Shown here in pieces: positions 9,554 to 20,850 of a stretch of 64,000 nucleotides of DNA. The stretch lies in the NCBI GenBank assembly GCA_014529385.2, contig CM043944.1, positions 64,258,248 through 64,322,247 of the forward strand, given 5' to 3'. The position numbers were made by a program, and so were the translations under genes. Numbering within the stretch: the stretch's first letter is position 1; every line of letters starts with the position of its first letter. Below the pieces are notes generated by a model that was not told the origin of the DNA, searched no databases, and saw only the letters and a program-made list of their open reading frames with translations. The DNA comes from Adiantum capillus-veneris (Eukaryota > Streptophyta > Polypodiopsida > Polypodiales > Pteridaceae).

Positions 9554-10806
9554 TCAACCATTGAAAAGAGGCAAAAAAGTGTCATAAATGTCCTTTGAGC
9601 TTACATAGTAGTCTCTAGTACATGACAGCAAGGGCTGAACAGAATCTTCCACAGACACTACATCCCATGAAACCAGAAAACACTTTGTTTGCGGATGATA
9701 CAACTTGTAACCTTTTCTTTCAACACTATAACCAACAAAAATACATTTGACAGCCTTATCATCCAATTTTTTGCACTGTGTTTGTGGCATCAAAGCATAT
9801 GCCAAACAACCAAAAACATGCATGTGCTCAATAGAAGGCTTTCTATCATTCCATGCTTCATATGGAGTAATAGACTGCAAAGCTTTTTTAGGACACCTGT
9901 TAAGTACATAAGTGGCACATATGATGGCCTCAAGCCAAAAAGAATGCGGCAAAGCTTGACTTTTGACTATACATCGTGCCATCTCCGTAAGTGACCTGTT
10001 TTTTCTCTCAGCAACACCATTTCGCTGAGGCGTATAAGGCATTGTGCATTGGTATTTTATCCCACGACTAGCTAGAAATGCATTAAATTCATGAGACGTA
10101 TACTCCCCCCCTCGATCGGAACGGAGGGTGCCCATAGTACATTTCAAGACATTTTTAGCCATTGCCAAAAATTGTTTGAAGCACATAAAAACTTCAGACT
10201 TTTATTTAAGCGGAAATATCCATGCATTCCTGGAGTAATCATCAATGAAAGTCACGAAGTAAAGGTAATTTCCCAAGGACGGAGTTTGCATGGGTCCACA
10301 AACATCACTATGCACAAGCTGCAACCTGCATGTGGCCCTAATTGAACCATCCTTTGGAAACTTCAAACACTGCATCTTACCCAAAATAAATCCTTCACAA
10401 ACATGTTTGACAGGTGCTTTAAGAGGCCGCAAAGAAGCAACCATATAAGATTTCTGCAAATGCAGCAAACTGACGAAATTCAGATGACTAAAATGTGCAT
10501 GCCAAAGTTTTGCATATGAAATAGCCGCTTGAATCTGAAAACAACTACATTTGCAAAAAAATTTCCACACTTGTCATACAAAGTGAGCTTATACAGCCCA
10601 CGACACAAAAGCCCAGATGCAACAATTTCATCACCAAAACTGAGATCATGAACTGTACACCTGTCATCCACAAATTTTACTGCAAGTCCAAGTCTAGCAG
10701 GTGCAGATACAGACAAAAGATTCTTCTTGATCCCAGGTACATCAAGTGCATCAACAAGTGTGAAAGAACTGCCATTTGAAGCAGTAAGCACAATCTTTCC
10801 AACTCC
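9554..10806 (-). pseudogene. copia protease end, pre-integrase and integrase
   Basis: Minus-strand blocks in order. 10480-10791 holds the sequence between protease and integrase, including the DALDVPGIKKNLLSVS pattern found downstream of copia proteases. 10202-10570 has the pre-integrase HHCC zinc region (LWHAHFSHLNF and following Cys) and the start of the catalytic core with HSDVCGPM and FIDDYSRNAWIF. 9554-10186 has the rest of the core with the second Asp (LRSDRGGEYTS), PYTPQRNGVAERKNR with the catalytic Glu, and the downstream GCLAYA and FVGYS segments. The D,D,E residues can all be seen, but the blocks lie in different frames. Confidence 0.9.
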
Positions 10807-12009
10807 CTAAACCGGATAAGAGGCATTGTTGGCACATGTGACTGAATTCTCATGAGTGACAGACTCGAGAGAGGTGAAAAATTCATGATGTGAGGTAATG
10901 TGCTTTGTAGCACCACTATCAAAATACCACTCATGTGAATCTGCAACAACTGACATGCATGCATCATGGAGGACAATAGGATTGTAAGTGCACTCTGCAC
11001 TAAAAGCCCATTCTGCATCAACATCAACATCACAATCGCCTTTTACAGAAGACTCAACAATGGCTGCAGTTGTAGTGGAAGCACCTTCTTTCTTCTTAGC
11101 CTCTTTGGCCTTCAACTTAGGACACTGCTTGATCAAGTGATTATTAGCTTTACAATAATGGCAACGCATCTTCTTTTTGCCCTTATTGCCAGCATTGCCA
11201 GACAAAGTGCTGCCAGCATAAGCATTGGGAACAAAAGTTTTGCTACTCGTAGCAGAACCATAAGAAGTGGTTGCATTGATGTTACCACCCATTCTTTGAG
11301 AAGCAATAAAATCCTGTTCAACTGCACGCTGTCTAGTCTATTTTTTTTGGAAAGTGACTCTTGCAAGAGCAATGTGCATAATGCATCAAACTTGACAACT
11401 TCAAGATTTCCTTGGGTCATGAGTCTCCAAGTACTAGCACAAGTATGGTAAGAATCTGGTAAGGCATCAAGAACAGTCTGCAGAAGGGAACTGTCTGAAA
11501 TAATTTCACCTGCAGAAATAAGTAGCTCATTGATATCCTTGACACCAGCAAGGAAAGTGTCCAGATCATCTTCCTCATGCATAATCTTCGACTCCAGCTC
11601 TTTACGCAACAAAGCAATTTTAGCCTCATTTGCGACTTGCATAATGACCAATCAAAATATCCCAAGCCTGTTTTGCAGATTTTGTTGAACGAATGCGAGG
11701 AACAATGGTGCACTTCACAGACAACGCAATCAATGCATGAGCTTGCACATCCTTCACATCCCAACGAGATTGTTGTGCCGTAGGCAAAACAATTCTAATA
11801 GTAGCAATCCTTGCAGTAAGACCTGCCAGATCCTCAACATCACCTACATCTTCAAAACTAGGACATACATCAATGCCCTGCACAATATTCTAGATGCCCT
11901 TTCACACAAGAACATGTTGCATCATGTAAGCCCACATAGGGTAATTTTCCCCATCCAATTTGTTCTCAATAGCAAACATCTTGAGCACATCTATGTTGTT
12001 GTCAGCCAT
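10807..12009 (-). pseudogene. copia gag and protease
   Basis: Gag starts at the ATG at 12009 (MADNNIDVLKMF, then an NYPMWAYMM block typical of copia gag), but a stop comes after about 35 codons. The frame resumes at 11883 and again at 11651, with SAKQAWDIL and the LLRKELESKIMHEEDDL blocks of the gag core. 10807-11292 carries the zinc knuckle CHYCKANNHLIKQC, then the aspartic protease motif WYFDSGATKHIT, ending at a stop at 10807. At least one nonsense and two frameshifts disable it. Confidence 0.9.
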
Positions 12010-12288
12010 GGTAAATGCTGCACCTGATGTGAAAACTGCCCAAAAAGAGGAGAAATGAAGCTGCATCAACACGTGCTATATAGCACAAGCTGTAGAAGAC
12101 TATAAGGCACCTGTTATGCAAAAAATGGCACTGACAAAATTTTTGCCATGGTAAATGCTACACCTGATGTGAAAACTGCCCAAAAAGAGGAGAAATGAAG
12201 CTGCATCAACACGTGCTATATAGCACAAACTGTAGAAGACTATAAGGCACCTGTTATGCAAAAAATGGCACTGACAAAAATTTTGCAC
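12006..12288. repeat. Tandem duplication of about 140 bp in the copia leader
   Basis: The sequence from GTAAATGCTG (12011) to GGCACTGACAAAA repeats from 12151 to about 12288 with only a few differences. It covers the untranslated leader just upstream of the gag start, and the duplication copies the gag start region (CATGG) as well. Confidence 0.85.
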
Positions 12289-12468
12289 GAAATGACGAAA
12301 TAGCCTGAGCAGTACTGCCTGTAATGGTTACGGAGGCCAAAATGAGCCCAAATAAAAAACCTAAGCAAAATAAGCTCATTGAACGCTCACCAAAGCTCAC
12401 TGAAATCGGAGAAAACAAGGAGGTGTGTGCTGGAGCTGCTGGCGACTAAGCCCGAGAGGACACAACCT

Positions 12469-12480
12469 GCTCTGATACCA
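12469..12480 (-). promoter_or_regulatory. Primer binding site of copia element
   Basis: Minus strand TGGTATCAGAGC, the full 12-base plant initiator-Met tRNA complement, two bases after the end of the 5' LTR. Confidence 0.95.
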
Positions 12481-12482
12481 AT

Positions 12483-12708
12483 TGTTGGAATTAGGGTTGT
12501 AGAGAAACGCACACAACTTGGAGAAGTCGAAGGAAGCTCAAGGCACATAGTAGAGAGTGTATTACTTAGTGTGCAATGGAAAGATAGATAGCCCTAGAGT
12601 GATGGGCTTACATACAATGCATGGGGGAAAAACCTCCTAAAGAGGGAAAAACTGCCCTGCCGGTCCTAGTGTGTTTACACACATCACTACCACATGTATA
12701 TGGTAACA
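12483..12708 (-). repeat. 5' LTR of copia element
   Basis: 226 bp, plus-strand TGTTGGAATTAG...TATGGTAACA, partner of 7439-7660. Confidence 0.9.
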
Positions 12709-13950
12709 CCGCCAAATTGCAGGAGAAGTATGTGGAAAATTGGGGCTGCACATTGAATTTCCTCGACGGCCCATGCACTGTTAATCTGATTGTCTTCCAT
12801 GCTTCTACACCTAAACTTCTAATAGTAACAACTTTGTCGATTGTGCAAGTCCAAGGTCTAAAGAGGATCAAAGGGATGAAGGCAATGGAAAGATAATATC
12901 TATCATTGAAGGATACCAGAGCCTTGAAAGGGAAAGTCTCCTCTTGCTCCCCGCTCCCTCATTCAACTAAAGGGAGGGACTTGTGTCCTCTCGCTCCACA
13001 ATCCCCTCAAAGCACTTTAAGTGAGGAACGTTGGTTTGATGGAGATCCTCCTGACTCTCCTAGATCTAGGGAGTCAGAAACGGGGTAGAGATTGTATGTT
13101 GAAGAATTTGTCTCTCTATCCCAATGATGGAAGTTCTAGCTATCCAATCATGGAACATGAAAGGATTGAAGACCCAAACAAAGCACGCCCTCTTATGGGA
13201 GGAAGTTGGAAAGGATAATGAAGTTAATTGTTGGGCAATCAAGGAACATCATCTAGACGCTTGCACAAAAACAAAATAGGCATTGGGGAAGAAGTTGGTG
13301 TTCTACAGAGAGGGAGTGGACGGGTCTAATGGTGTCGTCTCTAGTGTGGACAAGGACCTGAAGCCCAAAGTGATCCTAAATCACCTCTCTGGGAGAGTCC
13401 TAAGAGTGAGAGTCAGTTGAGTAGATTAACCTATCACCATAATAAACATTTATGGCCCTTGCAATGCCAAGGATAGAGCCAAATTGTGGATGCAACTTAA
13501 GGATACCCATATTGAAGGGGAGTGTCTACTGATAGGTGACTTTAATATGGTGGAAAAGAGCAAGGATAGAACAGGCTCAACCAATCTGTTGGCAAGTTCC
13601 TCGAGGGATGCACTATGTCATGATGTTAATGTACCACATGAGTTCAACAAGAGGGGTTTTAAAATATAAAAAAAGGCAAATTAATAGAAATATATTAAAA
13701 TAAGGGGTATCTATGTTCAATTTTGGAAAAAATCCCTAAAATAAGTGTCATTTTAGCCACTGAAAGATTTTTGAAAAGGGGTTTTTTAGTTATCCCATGA
13801 ATGCAATTCTATAGGGGATACTAAATAGTGTACCCCCGAAGGAAGGTTCCAAAAAATCTAAATGGTTGGATCTTTGTGAGAAATGGGCTATGATGGACAT
13901 GTGGGCTAGAACGGCATGCCCGACTTCACATACACAAGCCTAGAGTATGC
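12709..13950 (+). pseudogene. LINE ORF2 remnant (APE-type endonuclease)
   Basis: Continuation of the LINE after the copia insertion. From the ATG at 13124 an L1-type endonuclease can be read: MMEVLAIQSWNMKGL (catalytic Asn), CWAIKEHHLDA (Glu position), then after stops IINIYGPCN and CLLIGDFNMVEKSKDR (Asp and Asn of the GDFN motif). Two to three nonsense codons lie between. At about 13655-13850 an AT-rich stretch without homology interrupts it, after which KWLDLCEKWAMMDMW fits the distal part of the endonuclease. No RT domain follows, so the element is truncated or decayed here. In life this enzyme nicks target DNA for reverse transcription. Confidence 0.75.
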
Positions 13951-15370
13951 CCACATGGTGTCGTGCTATGGCACATACATAGTGGGAACAAATTCTAGGA
14001 GATTTATTTTGTGACTTTTTAGATGTATACGTATATTTTTCATAATGTACATATGCATATCTTAGTATAATAATAAACTTTGTATCTCATCCTAGTATTT
14101 AACTCAAGGGTAACCTATGCTTACTTTACCGTTAAAAAGTATTGTGGAAAAAAGCGTAAACTTGGGAAAAGTATTAGTTCTTTCTTTCTACTATCCCATT
14201 ATCACCTCACACTCTAACTAGATCCTATATCCAGTGTGATTTCCAATATATATATATATTCTATACATGTATTTTTTATATTTTTCTTATATTTCTTTTA
14301 GCCACTAGGAAGGTATCAAATCCTAGTGGAACACTAGCTAGCCTCATTTTCAAAGAGGCATCTATAATCCCACATAGGGGAGATTGGACTCACAGCAAGG
14401 GATATAAGAGGGGGAGTGGGTACTCATTTGAGGTGTATCAAAGGAGAGAAGAGCTCTCTCAAGCCTTGTCTATGGGGGGACACATAGACATTGGGGGGAG
14501 AAGGGGGTGCATTTTCTCCCTTCACATTGGCTACCTAGGCATCTGACCTCCTTTTTGGTCCCCTAAACACAAGCCCCACCCCTTTCCTTGGGCCAAAAGT
14601 CACCGACTCCCCATTTTCTACCCAAATGAGGCAAAAAATGGACCAATTAAATGGAGCCCTCAAAGAGAGCCTTGTTGACTGAAGAGAGAGAAAAGATCTC
14701 TTGGGATAAAAGATAAAAAGAGGCCCCATTTTATAGCTGAAACACCTGCAAACTTTCCAGAGAGCTCATTTTTTAGCAGAAGAGAGTACACCCCCAACTT
14801 CGAATGGTTATATCTCTCTCATCTCTTATCTGTTTTTAGCATATAGATTCTCTACGGATATCTACTTGAGATGAGCTACATATTTATGTCCTTGGGTTTT
14901 CCTATTTCCAAGTGTGCTTCATGCTAGAAGGGTTCTTCATAAATCTTTCCAGGTGCTTATCTCATAGGTGGTTTCGGCGGTGCAATAGTTCTTCTTTTCG
15001 GTATTGTGACTCATGCAAGGCTATGGAGGCACTCATTTTCCTTGTTGTTTGCAAGCTAAAAATGTTTTGGTAATGCCAGTGAGGAGAAAGTGCTCATATG
15101 TCCCAATTCTTGTGAAATATGTCTATTTTTCAGGCAGAGAATGTAAAGGGGATGTGGGTCCTTATGGACAACCGCCTATGTATGTGCAAATTGTGGACAT
15201 CATTTGAGGCGGTCATGTGATTGGATTATAGCCTTTGGAGGGTCGTGAGGTTTTGTGAAGCCATGAACTGGGGGACTAGGCTACCCAGTGTGAGGTGGAT
15301 TATGTACTAGAGCAATCCATCAACATCCCTTGAAATTACGACGTCACATGTAAGTGTTTTTGTGGCAATA
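13951..15370. other. No gene; possible LTR or leader of the following gypsy fragment
   Basis: AT-rich, with a short TA repeat near 14250-14260. A TATA-like GATATAAGAGG near 14400, about 1 kb before recognisable gag, could be an LTR promoter. I found neither a partner LTR nor a primer site, so this stays a guess. No supported coding region. Confidence 0.35.
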
Positions 15371-16273
15371 GAACATGGTAGATGAGTTTCCACATTTTTA
15401 TGGATTGCCTAATGAGAATGCACGAGCTTTTATTGAGAAATTGGAAGTTACTTGCTTACTGTAAAGTATACTAGATCAAGCTATATTATTGCAATTGCTA
15501 TAATATCGTTTACACGATGAGGCAAAAGTTTGATTACAAAATTATGAAGAGGTGGTATAGGCACAAACTCTAGGGGTGGTTTTGGATTACAATCGTGTGA
15601 AGCAAGCTTTTGTGGCAAAATACAGATCCATTGAAGTACCTAATGAAGATTGGCATGAAATTTTGGGGTACACTCAGAAGGCTAATCAAAGTGTTGATGG
15701 TTTTGTCATGCAGTTTACCCATTTATGGAATAAATGGGCTCTAGCTTAAGGAAATGAAATCCCTCCAGCCATGTTAAAGATGCACCATTTTGTGGAAACT
15801 TAAAGGAAAATTTGAAGTTCGAAGTTGAGATGAAAAGCCCACTACCTTTAAGGAAGCAATCACCATTGCCAGGGAAAGAATGGAAAGCTCAAAGACTCAA
15901 TGAGTATGGGAGAGTGGTCCATATGCAAGGTAATGGTGGCCAAAATGAGAGAAATCAGGCATAGGCTAAAGCCCAACCTACAAGGGTTGCAAACACTGAA
16001 CAATTACAACGAAATAAGCAAGACATGATGACCATGATGCAGGAATTATGGCTCAATGTTCTTAGAGGTGGTCATGGTAGTGGTTGTTGTAGAGGAATGG
16101 CCGAGCCATATGAGGCTCAATCTAATGCTAATGTGGGTCATGGACAAGGTGTCTATGAGCCACCACAAAGGAAGTTCATCCCTACCTGTTATAATTGTAG
16201 TGAACTTGGTCATATTAGAACTCCTTGTCTAAGGCCAATAAGGATGGGAGGTGATATGTTTCCACTTCCTTAG
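15371..16273 (+). pseudogene. Ty3/gypsy gag remnant (Tat-like family)
   Basis: Degraded gag reads in broken frames from about 15371 (DEFPHFYGLPNENARAF). This resembles the start of gag in the 53636-62264 element (SYPEFHGRSDEDVEDF). It includes the QSVDGFVMQFTHLW stretch and ends in the zinc knuckle CYNCSELGHIRTPC (about 16190-16230). The relative at 59160-59230 has CYNCGELGHIRTQC, so the two are one family in opposite orientation. Multiple stops mean no protein. Confidence 0.75.
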
Positions 16274-17070
16274 CAGATTCCTAATAGGGCTAATGATTAT
16301 GCATTGGATATAAGGGGAGATCAAAGTATTAAACAGGAAAAACAGGCCTCAACCTCTGGTGGTCATGTGGGTATCGTGCGAGTTGAAAGGAAAGAAGCAG
16401 ATATGATGCCCATAAGCAAAAGAGAGAGGGAAGGCTATGCTACTCTAGGTCCTAGTAAGAAGAAAGAAAAAGAGAAAAATTGCGAATATGAAAAAGTTAA
16501 GAGAAAGAGAAGACCTCGTAGATGGTTTGAAGTAGCAGATTTATCTTTGGGAGAAGGCCAAATAACTTACAGTTTAAAGGAAGACCTGATAGGGAGGAAA
16601 GTAGATTGTACTTTTGGATAGCTGATGAATATGGTGCCCAGATTTAAGAGGCAATGGAAGTCATTAGTGAATCCACAGAAAGAGCCAAAGCATGGACAAG
16701 TTAGAGTGTTGGCGGTGGGAGAGTTACCCGACATTTGTCTTGTGGTGAACGCTTGGCACAAAGATGTGGGCATGGGAGATGCCTACATTGATGGAGGTGC
16801 TCAAGTTTGTGTGATCACGCAGTCGTGTGTTGAGAGATTTGGTCTCCTTACATGAAAAAGCTCTGGGTTCAGGATTCAGCTCGCAAACCATGCCAAAGTA
16901 AAGTGTTTGGGCTAATTAAAAATTTGGAAGTTGAAGTCTTTAACGTGAAGGTCATACTGAACTTTCATGTTATGCCAGCTGTCTTGGGAGCTTTTCCTCT
17001 CATTTTGGGACAACATTGGATGAGAGCTATTGGTGCTTTGAAATATTGGAGCAAGGGCACAATCCATGTG
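16274..17070 (+). pseudogene. Ty3/gypsy protease region remnant, cut by chromovirus insertion
   Basis: A Lys/Glu-rich linker (16304-16621) is followed by a region matching the protease part of the 53636-62264 element: MVPRFKRQWKSLVNP, ELPDICLVVNAWHK, YIDGGAQVCVITQSCVE (aspartic protease D-G-G), NHAKVKCLGLIK, and ILGQHWMRAIGA. A stop (TGA, 16853-16855) and frameshifts break it. It ends abruptly at 17070, where a chromodomain element is inserted. A short continuation is seen at 22909-23040. Confidence 0.8.
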
Positions 17071-17222
17071 TGTCAGGACACCGGCAAGGCCGGACTAGAT
17101 AAGGCAGGGCCGGGCTAGGCAGTGTGGAACTGGGAGTCCAACTAGGGCAAAGGGCCAAGGGCATGCCTATATAAGGGTGGTTGGGTGGAGGAATCTCAGG
17201 CTCTAATCACCCCTGTCTTACA
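17071..17222 (+). repeat. 5' LTR, chromovirus copy 1
   Basis: 152 bp, TGTCAGGACACC...CCTGTCTTACA, with TATA box CTATATAAGG at about 17167-17176. Very short for a gypsy LTR. Confidence 0.92.
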
Positions 17223-17235
17223 TTGGTATTAGAGC
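17223..17235 (+). promoter_or_regulatory. Primer binding site, chromovirus copy 1
   Basis: TTGGTATTAGAGC lies immediately after the LTR: the iMet primer site with one C-to-T change. Confidence 0.85.
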
Positions 17236-18018
17236 ATGGTCTATTTTGGGCAAGAGGGCGTGGAGCTTTTTGCATGCTCCTCTCTTTGAGGGCGTGAAGA
17301 GCCGCCTGCTAAGGGGGACGACGAGGTCCCACTGTGTGAGAAGTGCCGCTTGTGCCAGGAGGGAGGCAACCTCGACCTCCAACAAATGTTGCGTGGCTTA
17401 GCCCGGCGTATGCGCGCTCCCTTGGGGAGCATTTTAGTCACTAGGGCGACGCCGAGAATGCAACGCGCGGGGAGTTCTCTCTCTCGCTTGCCGTCGCGGC
17501 ACTGCTGTGGTCACCATAGCCGACTGTAGATGTTTATTTTCACATACAAGGCACCCGAAGGCTTTGGCCTTGGCTAATTCATCCAAAAAAAACTCAAGAT
17601 AGGGGGCGTGCCCACCTGGGCACACACCCCATACCCAAGACAGGGTGTTCGAAGGTGTTGGCACGGCCAAAATCTAACACAAGAATAGGCAAGGGGCCAC
17701 CGAAGATTAAGTAAACTGTCCGAATGACACAAATTGCAGAAGTTGATCGAAGTTAAAGTTGACAGAGTTGAATTTTCGGAAGAATATCTATTGCAATTTC
17801 TTTCTTCGAGAGGATTCAGGCATCAACGATGTTTCAAGCAATACAAATCGCTAGCGGCATGGTCAAGCATAGTTGATTCAACTATCAAGAGCTTGCGGAG
17901 TTCCATATACGGCGGACTACCATCGATTTAGATGGAATTAGAACGGCTACTCTACTTTGCGAGTGCTCCCAATATGAGGTATATTTTTTGAGTACTTCTT
18001 TCACCGCACTATGTAGCC
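17236..18018 (+). other. Untranslated leader of chromovirus copy 1
   Basis: About 780 bp between primer site and gag start, without a supported reading frame. It is homologous to 44235-45051 in copy 2. Confidence 0.7.
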
Positions 18019-19100
18019 ATGGATTCGGATATCAATATGACATTCGATTTTGAGCAAAGTACTGCTGATCCTACCAATGATGGCCCGCGGTTGGATCCTC
18101 TCAAGGAGAGTAACCGTGATGCTATGGCAGGAGAAGATACTTATTAGTTGCTCTCGATATTCAAGAATTTCGTGCACTTCAGACACGCATGACCGTCATG
18201 GATGAAAATTTTTAAGCTTTAAATGAAAATGTTACTAAACTTTCCACATTAGTAATTCAATTAATGCATCAACAGTCTAAGAGTCCTGCTGACACCCACA
18301 TGCATGAGCACGTTGGCACACAAGGGCAAGGCCCAATTCATGATACACTGCATACTCTCACTGCCAAAGAGGTGGATGACTTGTTAAAGAACTTTAAACC
18401 ACCAGTCTTTAAGGGTGAGGACCGAGACCGCAATAAGGATGTAGTGAACATCTTTCTCAGCAAATGGGATGGAATTCATGCCTTAAGGCGTACTTCGGAT
18501 GCAGTTAGAGCTCTATAGACGAGCTTAACTCTGGAAGGCAAGGCCTACAAATGGTGGATGTCTCTCAAGGAGAAGAACATCATACCACAGAGTTGGGTAG
18601 TTAACAAGGAATTTTTTCCTACTAATGAGGCCGATAGGAATTGGATGGCTTGCGACACATGTTCCATGCGCCAATACCCATCACTCCTGGAATATATCTC
18701 TCACTATCAAGACATTATCCTCAAGTTGGAAGGCTTGGATACCTTTCAACAAGTACGAGGGTTCATACAAGGTCTGACACCTGAGCTTAAGAAGTATGTC
18801 AAGACCCAAGACCCTAAAACACTTGAGGAAGCCATAGTGAAAGCACATATTCACTATGACCCTGATGAGAAGAAACTACATAATAGTAACATGCCTGCGG
18901 GTATACACGATAATATACGCACACAATATGGGAACAATAAAAGAAAATTTCTAGTTTCTAATTCAGATGTATCTAAAAAACCCAAGGGGTCCAGAGGTCC
19001 TCTTTCTCCCGAGGATTTTGATACAGCCAAGAAAGAGAGGTTATGTTTTCAATGTTTAGGGAAAGGTCATGGCAAAAAGCATTGTCCCAAGGGGAAATCT
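18019..19100 (+). pseudogene. Chromovirus gag, copy 1
   Basis: Gag begins at ATG 18019 (MDSDINMTFDFEQS), the same start as MESNINMTF in copy 2. It is broken by a stop after an indel near 18146, then reads in one frame from 18264. The core includes EVDDLLKNFKPPVFKGEDRD and KAYKWWMSLKEKN, and the zinc knuckle is CFQCLGKGHGKKHC at about 19045-19090. An in-frame TAG at 18516-18518 divides the core; copy 2 has a TAG at the same codon. Gag forms the particle shell and binds RNA through the knuckle. Confidence 0.88.
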
Positions 19101-20850
19101 GCTGCTCAGGGGAAGGAGAAAGCAGTGCACATGGTGCAACTCCTGCTTCTTGAGTCTTCCTCGAAATTCTCCACAGTGGAAGTAACACACACCGAGGTGG
19201 TGTATGAATGTTGTCTCACAGCTTCCATGTGGCAACAAACCTTTGGACCACATGAGTTAGTACGTATGCACGGATATCTGCAAGGGCACAAGGTGCGCAT
19301 CTTGGTAGATGATGGTGCTACTCACAATTTCATCAATTATGGATTGGTGAAAAAGCTCAAACTGCCTCAAACTCCGAGTACCCACCGCTACAAGGTAGCA
19401 ATGATGAATGGACATGATATTGAAATATGGGATACTCAATGACGAGCTGTTCCATTAGAAGTACAAGGGTACTCTACTTGTTTGGATTTTCATGTGATGA
19501 ACATGGAAAGGGCTGATGTGGTTCTTGGTAGGTAGTGGTTGCATAGCGTAGGACCATTACTAAAGCGTAGCTATGAGCACAACAACTTGATGTTTGAATC
19601 CCATGGCGCACATGTGTTGTTGTTAGGAGAAAAGGATATACCTTCATCACCATTAATTTTTATCGTCAAGCTTATGCATCTCGTTTCTGATAATGAAATA
19701 GATCAAGTTTTCTTGTGTTACTCACTGTCTCATTTTCTTTCTAACATTGAGTCAGTTGAACATTCCTCAACGCAGCATGCTTCTCTCTCCTCTATTCCAC
19801 CAATTGCTAATTCTAAACAAGCAAACGTTACTAGTCAATTACAACAGTTATTAAAGGAATTCCAAGATGTATTTCCTAATGATTTGCCACCAGTATTATC
19901 GCCGACACGATCAATGCAACATAGCAGTGACGTGGCTGCAGGCTGTAAACCTGTTAGTAAATCACCTTATCGTATGAGTTACTTAGAGGCTGCTGAGGTG
20001 GAACATCATCTTGCTGACTACCTTAGCAGAGGGTTTATACAACCCAGTTCTTCACCATGGGATTTGCCTATCCTTCTAGTGAAGAAAAAGGACGGTAGTA
20101 TGCGCATGTGCATAGACTACCGGGGCTTAAATGCAGTTACGGTTAAGAACAAATACCCATTGCCAAGAGTAGATGAGTTATTTGATAAGATAACTCATGC
20201 TTGCATTTTTACGAAAATTGATTTGCGGTCAGGATATCACCAAGTCTGTATTCGGCTTGCCGATATACCTAAGACTGTCTTCCTAACACGGTTTGGACAC
20301 TACGAGTTTTTGGTGATGCCCTTTGGGTTAACCAATGCGCCCGCAACATTCATGACACTTATGGATAGTGTCTTAAAGCCATATTTGGGCATATTTGTCA
20401 TTGTTTTCCTATATGACATCCTAGTCTATAGTGCTTCTGAAGAAGAGCACTTACAACATCTCAGACAGGTGTTTGAGTTGTTACGTACAAACAAGTTATA
20501 TGCCAAGGAATCTAACTGTGATTTTCTAAAAGAGGAAATTCATTATTTAGGGCATGTTATTTCAGCTCATGGCCTATACATGGATCAATCCAAAGTGGAT
20601 ACCATCAGAAAATGGCCTCCTCCTAAAAATATGGAAGAATTACAAATATTTTTAGGATTTGCAGGTTTTTACCGAAGGTTCGTTAAAAACTATGCTCAAA
20701 TTACTGTTCCTATGAAGAATCAACTTAAAGGCAAAGGAAAAGCTTTTCAGTGGGGATCCGCTCAACAACACAATTTTGATATGCTCAAGGATGCATTAGC
20801 TACAGCTCCTATCCTAGCTATTGTAGATCCTTTGAAACCATTCGTTTGGA
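19101..20850 (+). pseudogene. Chromovirus protease and reverse transcriptase, copy 1
   Basis: Continues gag's frame, as in one-ORF gypsy elements. Protease shows ILVDDGATHNFI near 19300. Two in-frame stops follow (TGA 19440-19442, TAG near 19533). RT runs from about 19950: [59 protein letters not shown]. The catalytic box reads FLYDILVYS where copy 2 has FLDDILVYS, so the first catalytic Asp has become Tyr and the enzyme would be inactive even if translated. IHYLGHVIS and the connection region follow. The frame shifts at about 20850. Confidence 0.9.

Larger units (their letters stand above)
7439..12708 (-). mobile_element. Ty1/copia retrotransposon (decayed), inserted in a LINE
   Basis: A 5270-bp element on the minus strand with LTRs at 7439-7660 and 12483-12708, iMet primer site at 12469-12480, and a purine tract next to the 3' LTR. 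Flanks are CCACC (7434-7438) and CCGCC (12709-12713), a 5-bp target duplication with one later substitution. Gene order from right to left is gag, protease, integrase, RT, RNase H, the copia order. Several stops and frameshifts split the polyprotein, and the LTRs are visibly more diverged from each other than those of the 2.67-kb element, so it is fairly old. It interrupts the LINE between ORF1 and ORF2. Confidence 0.93.
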
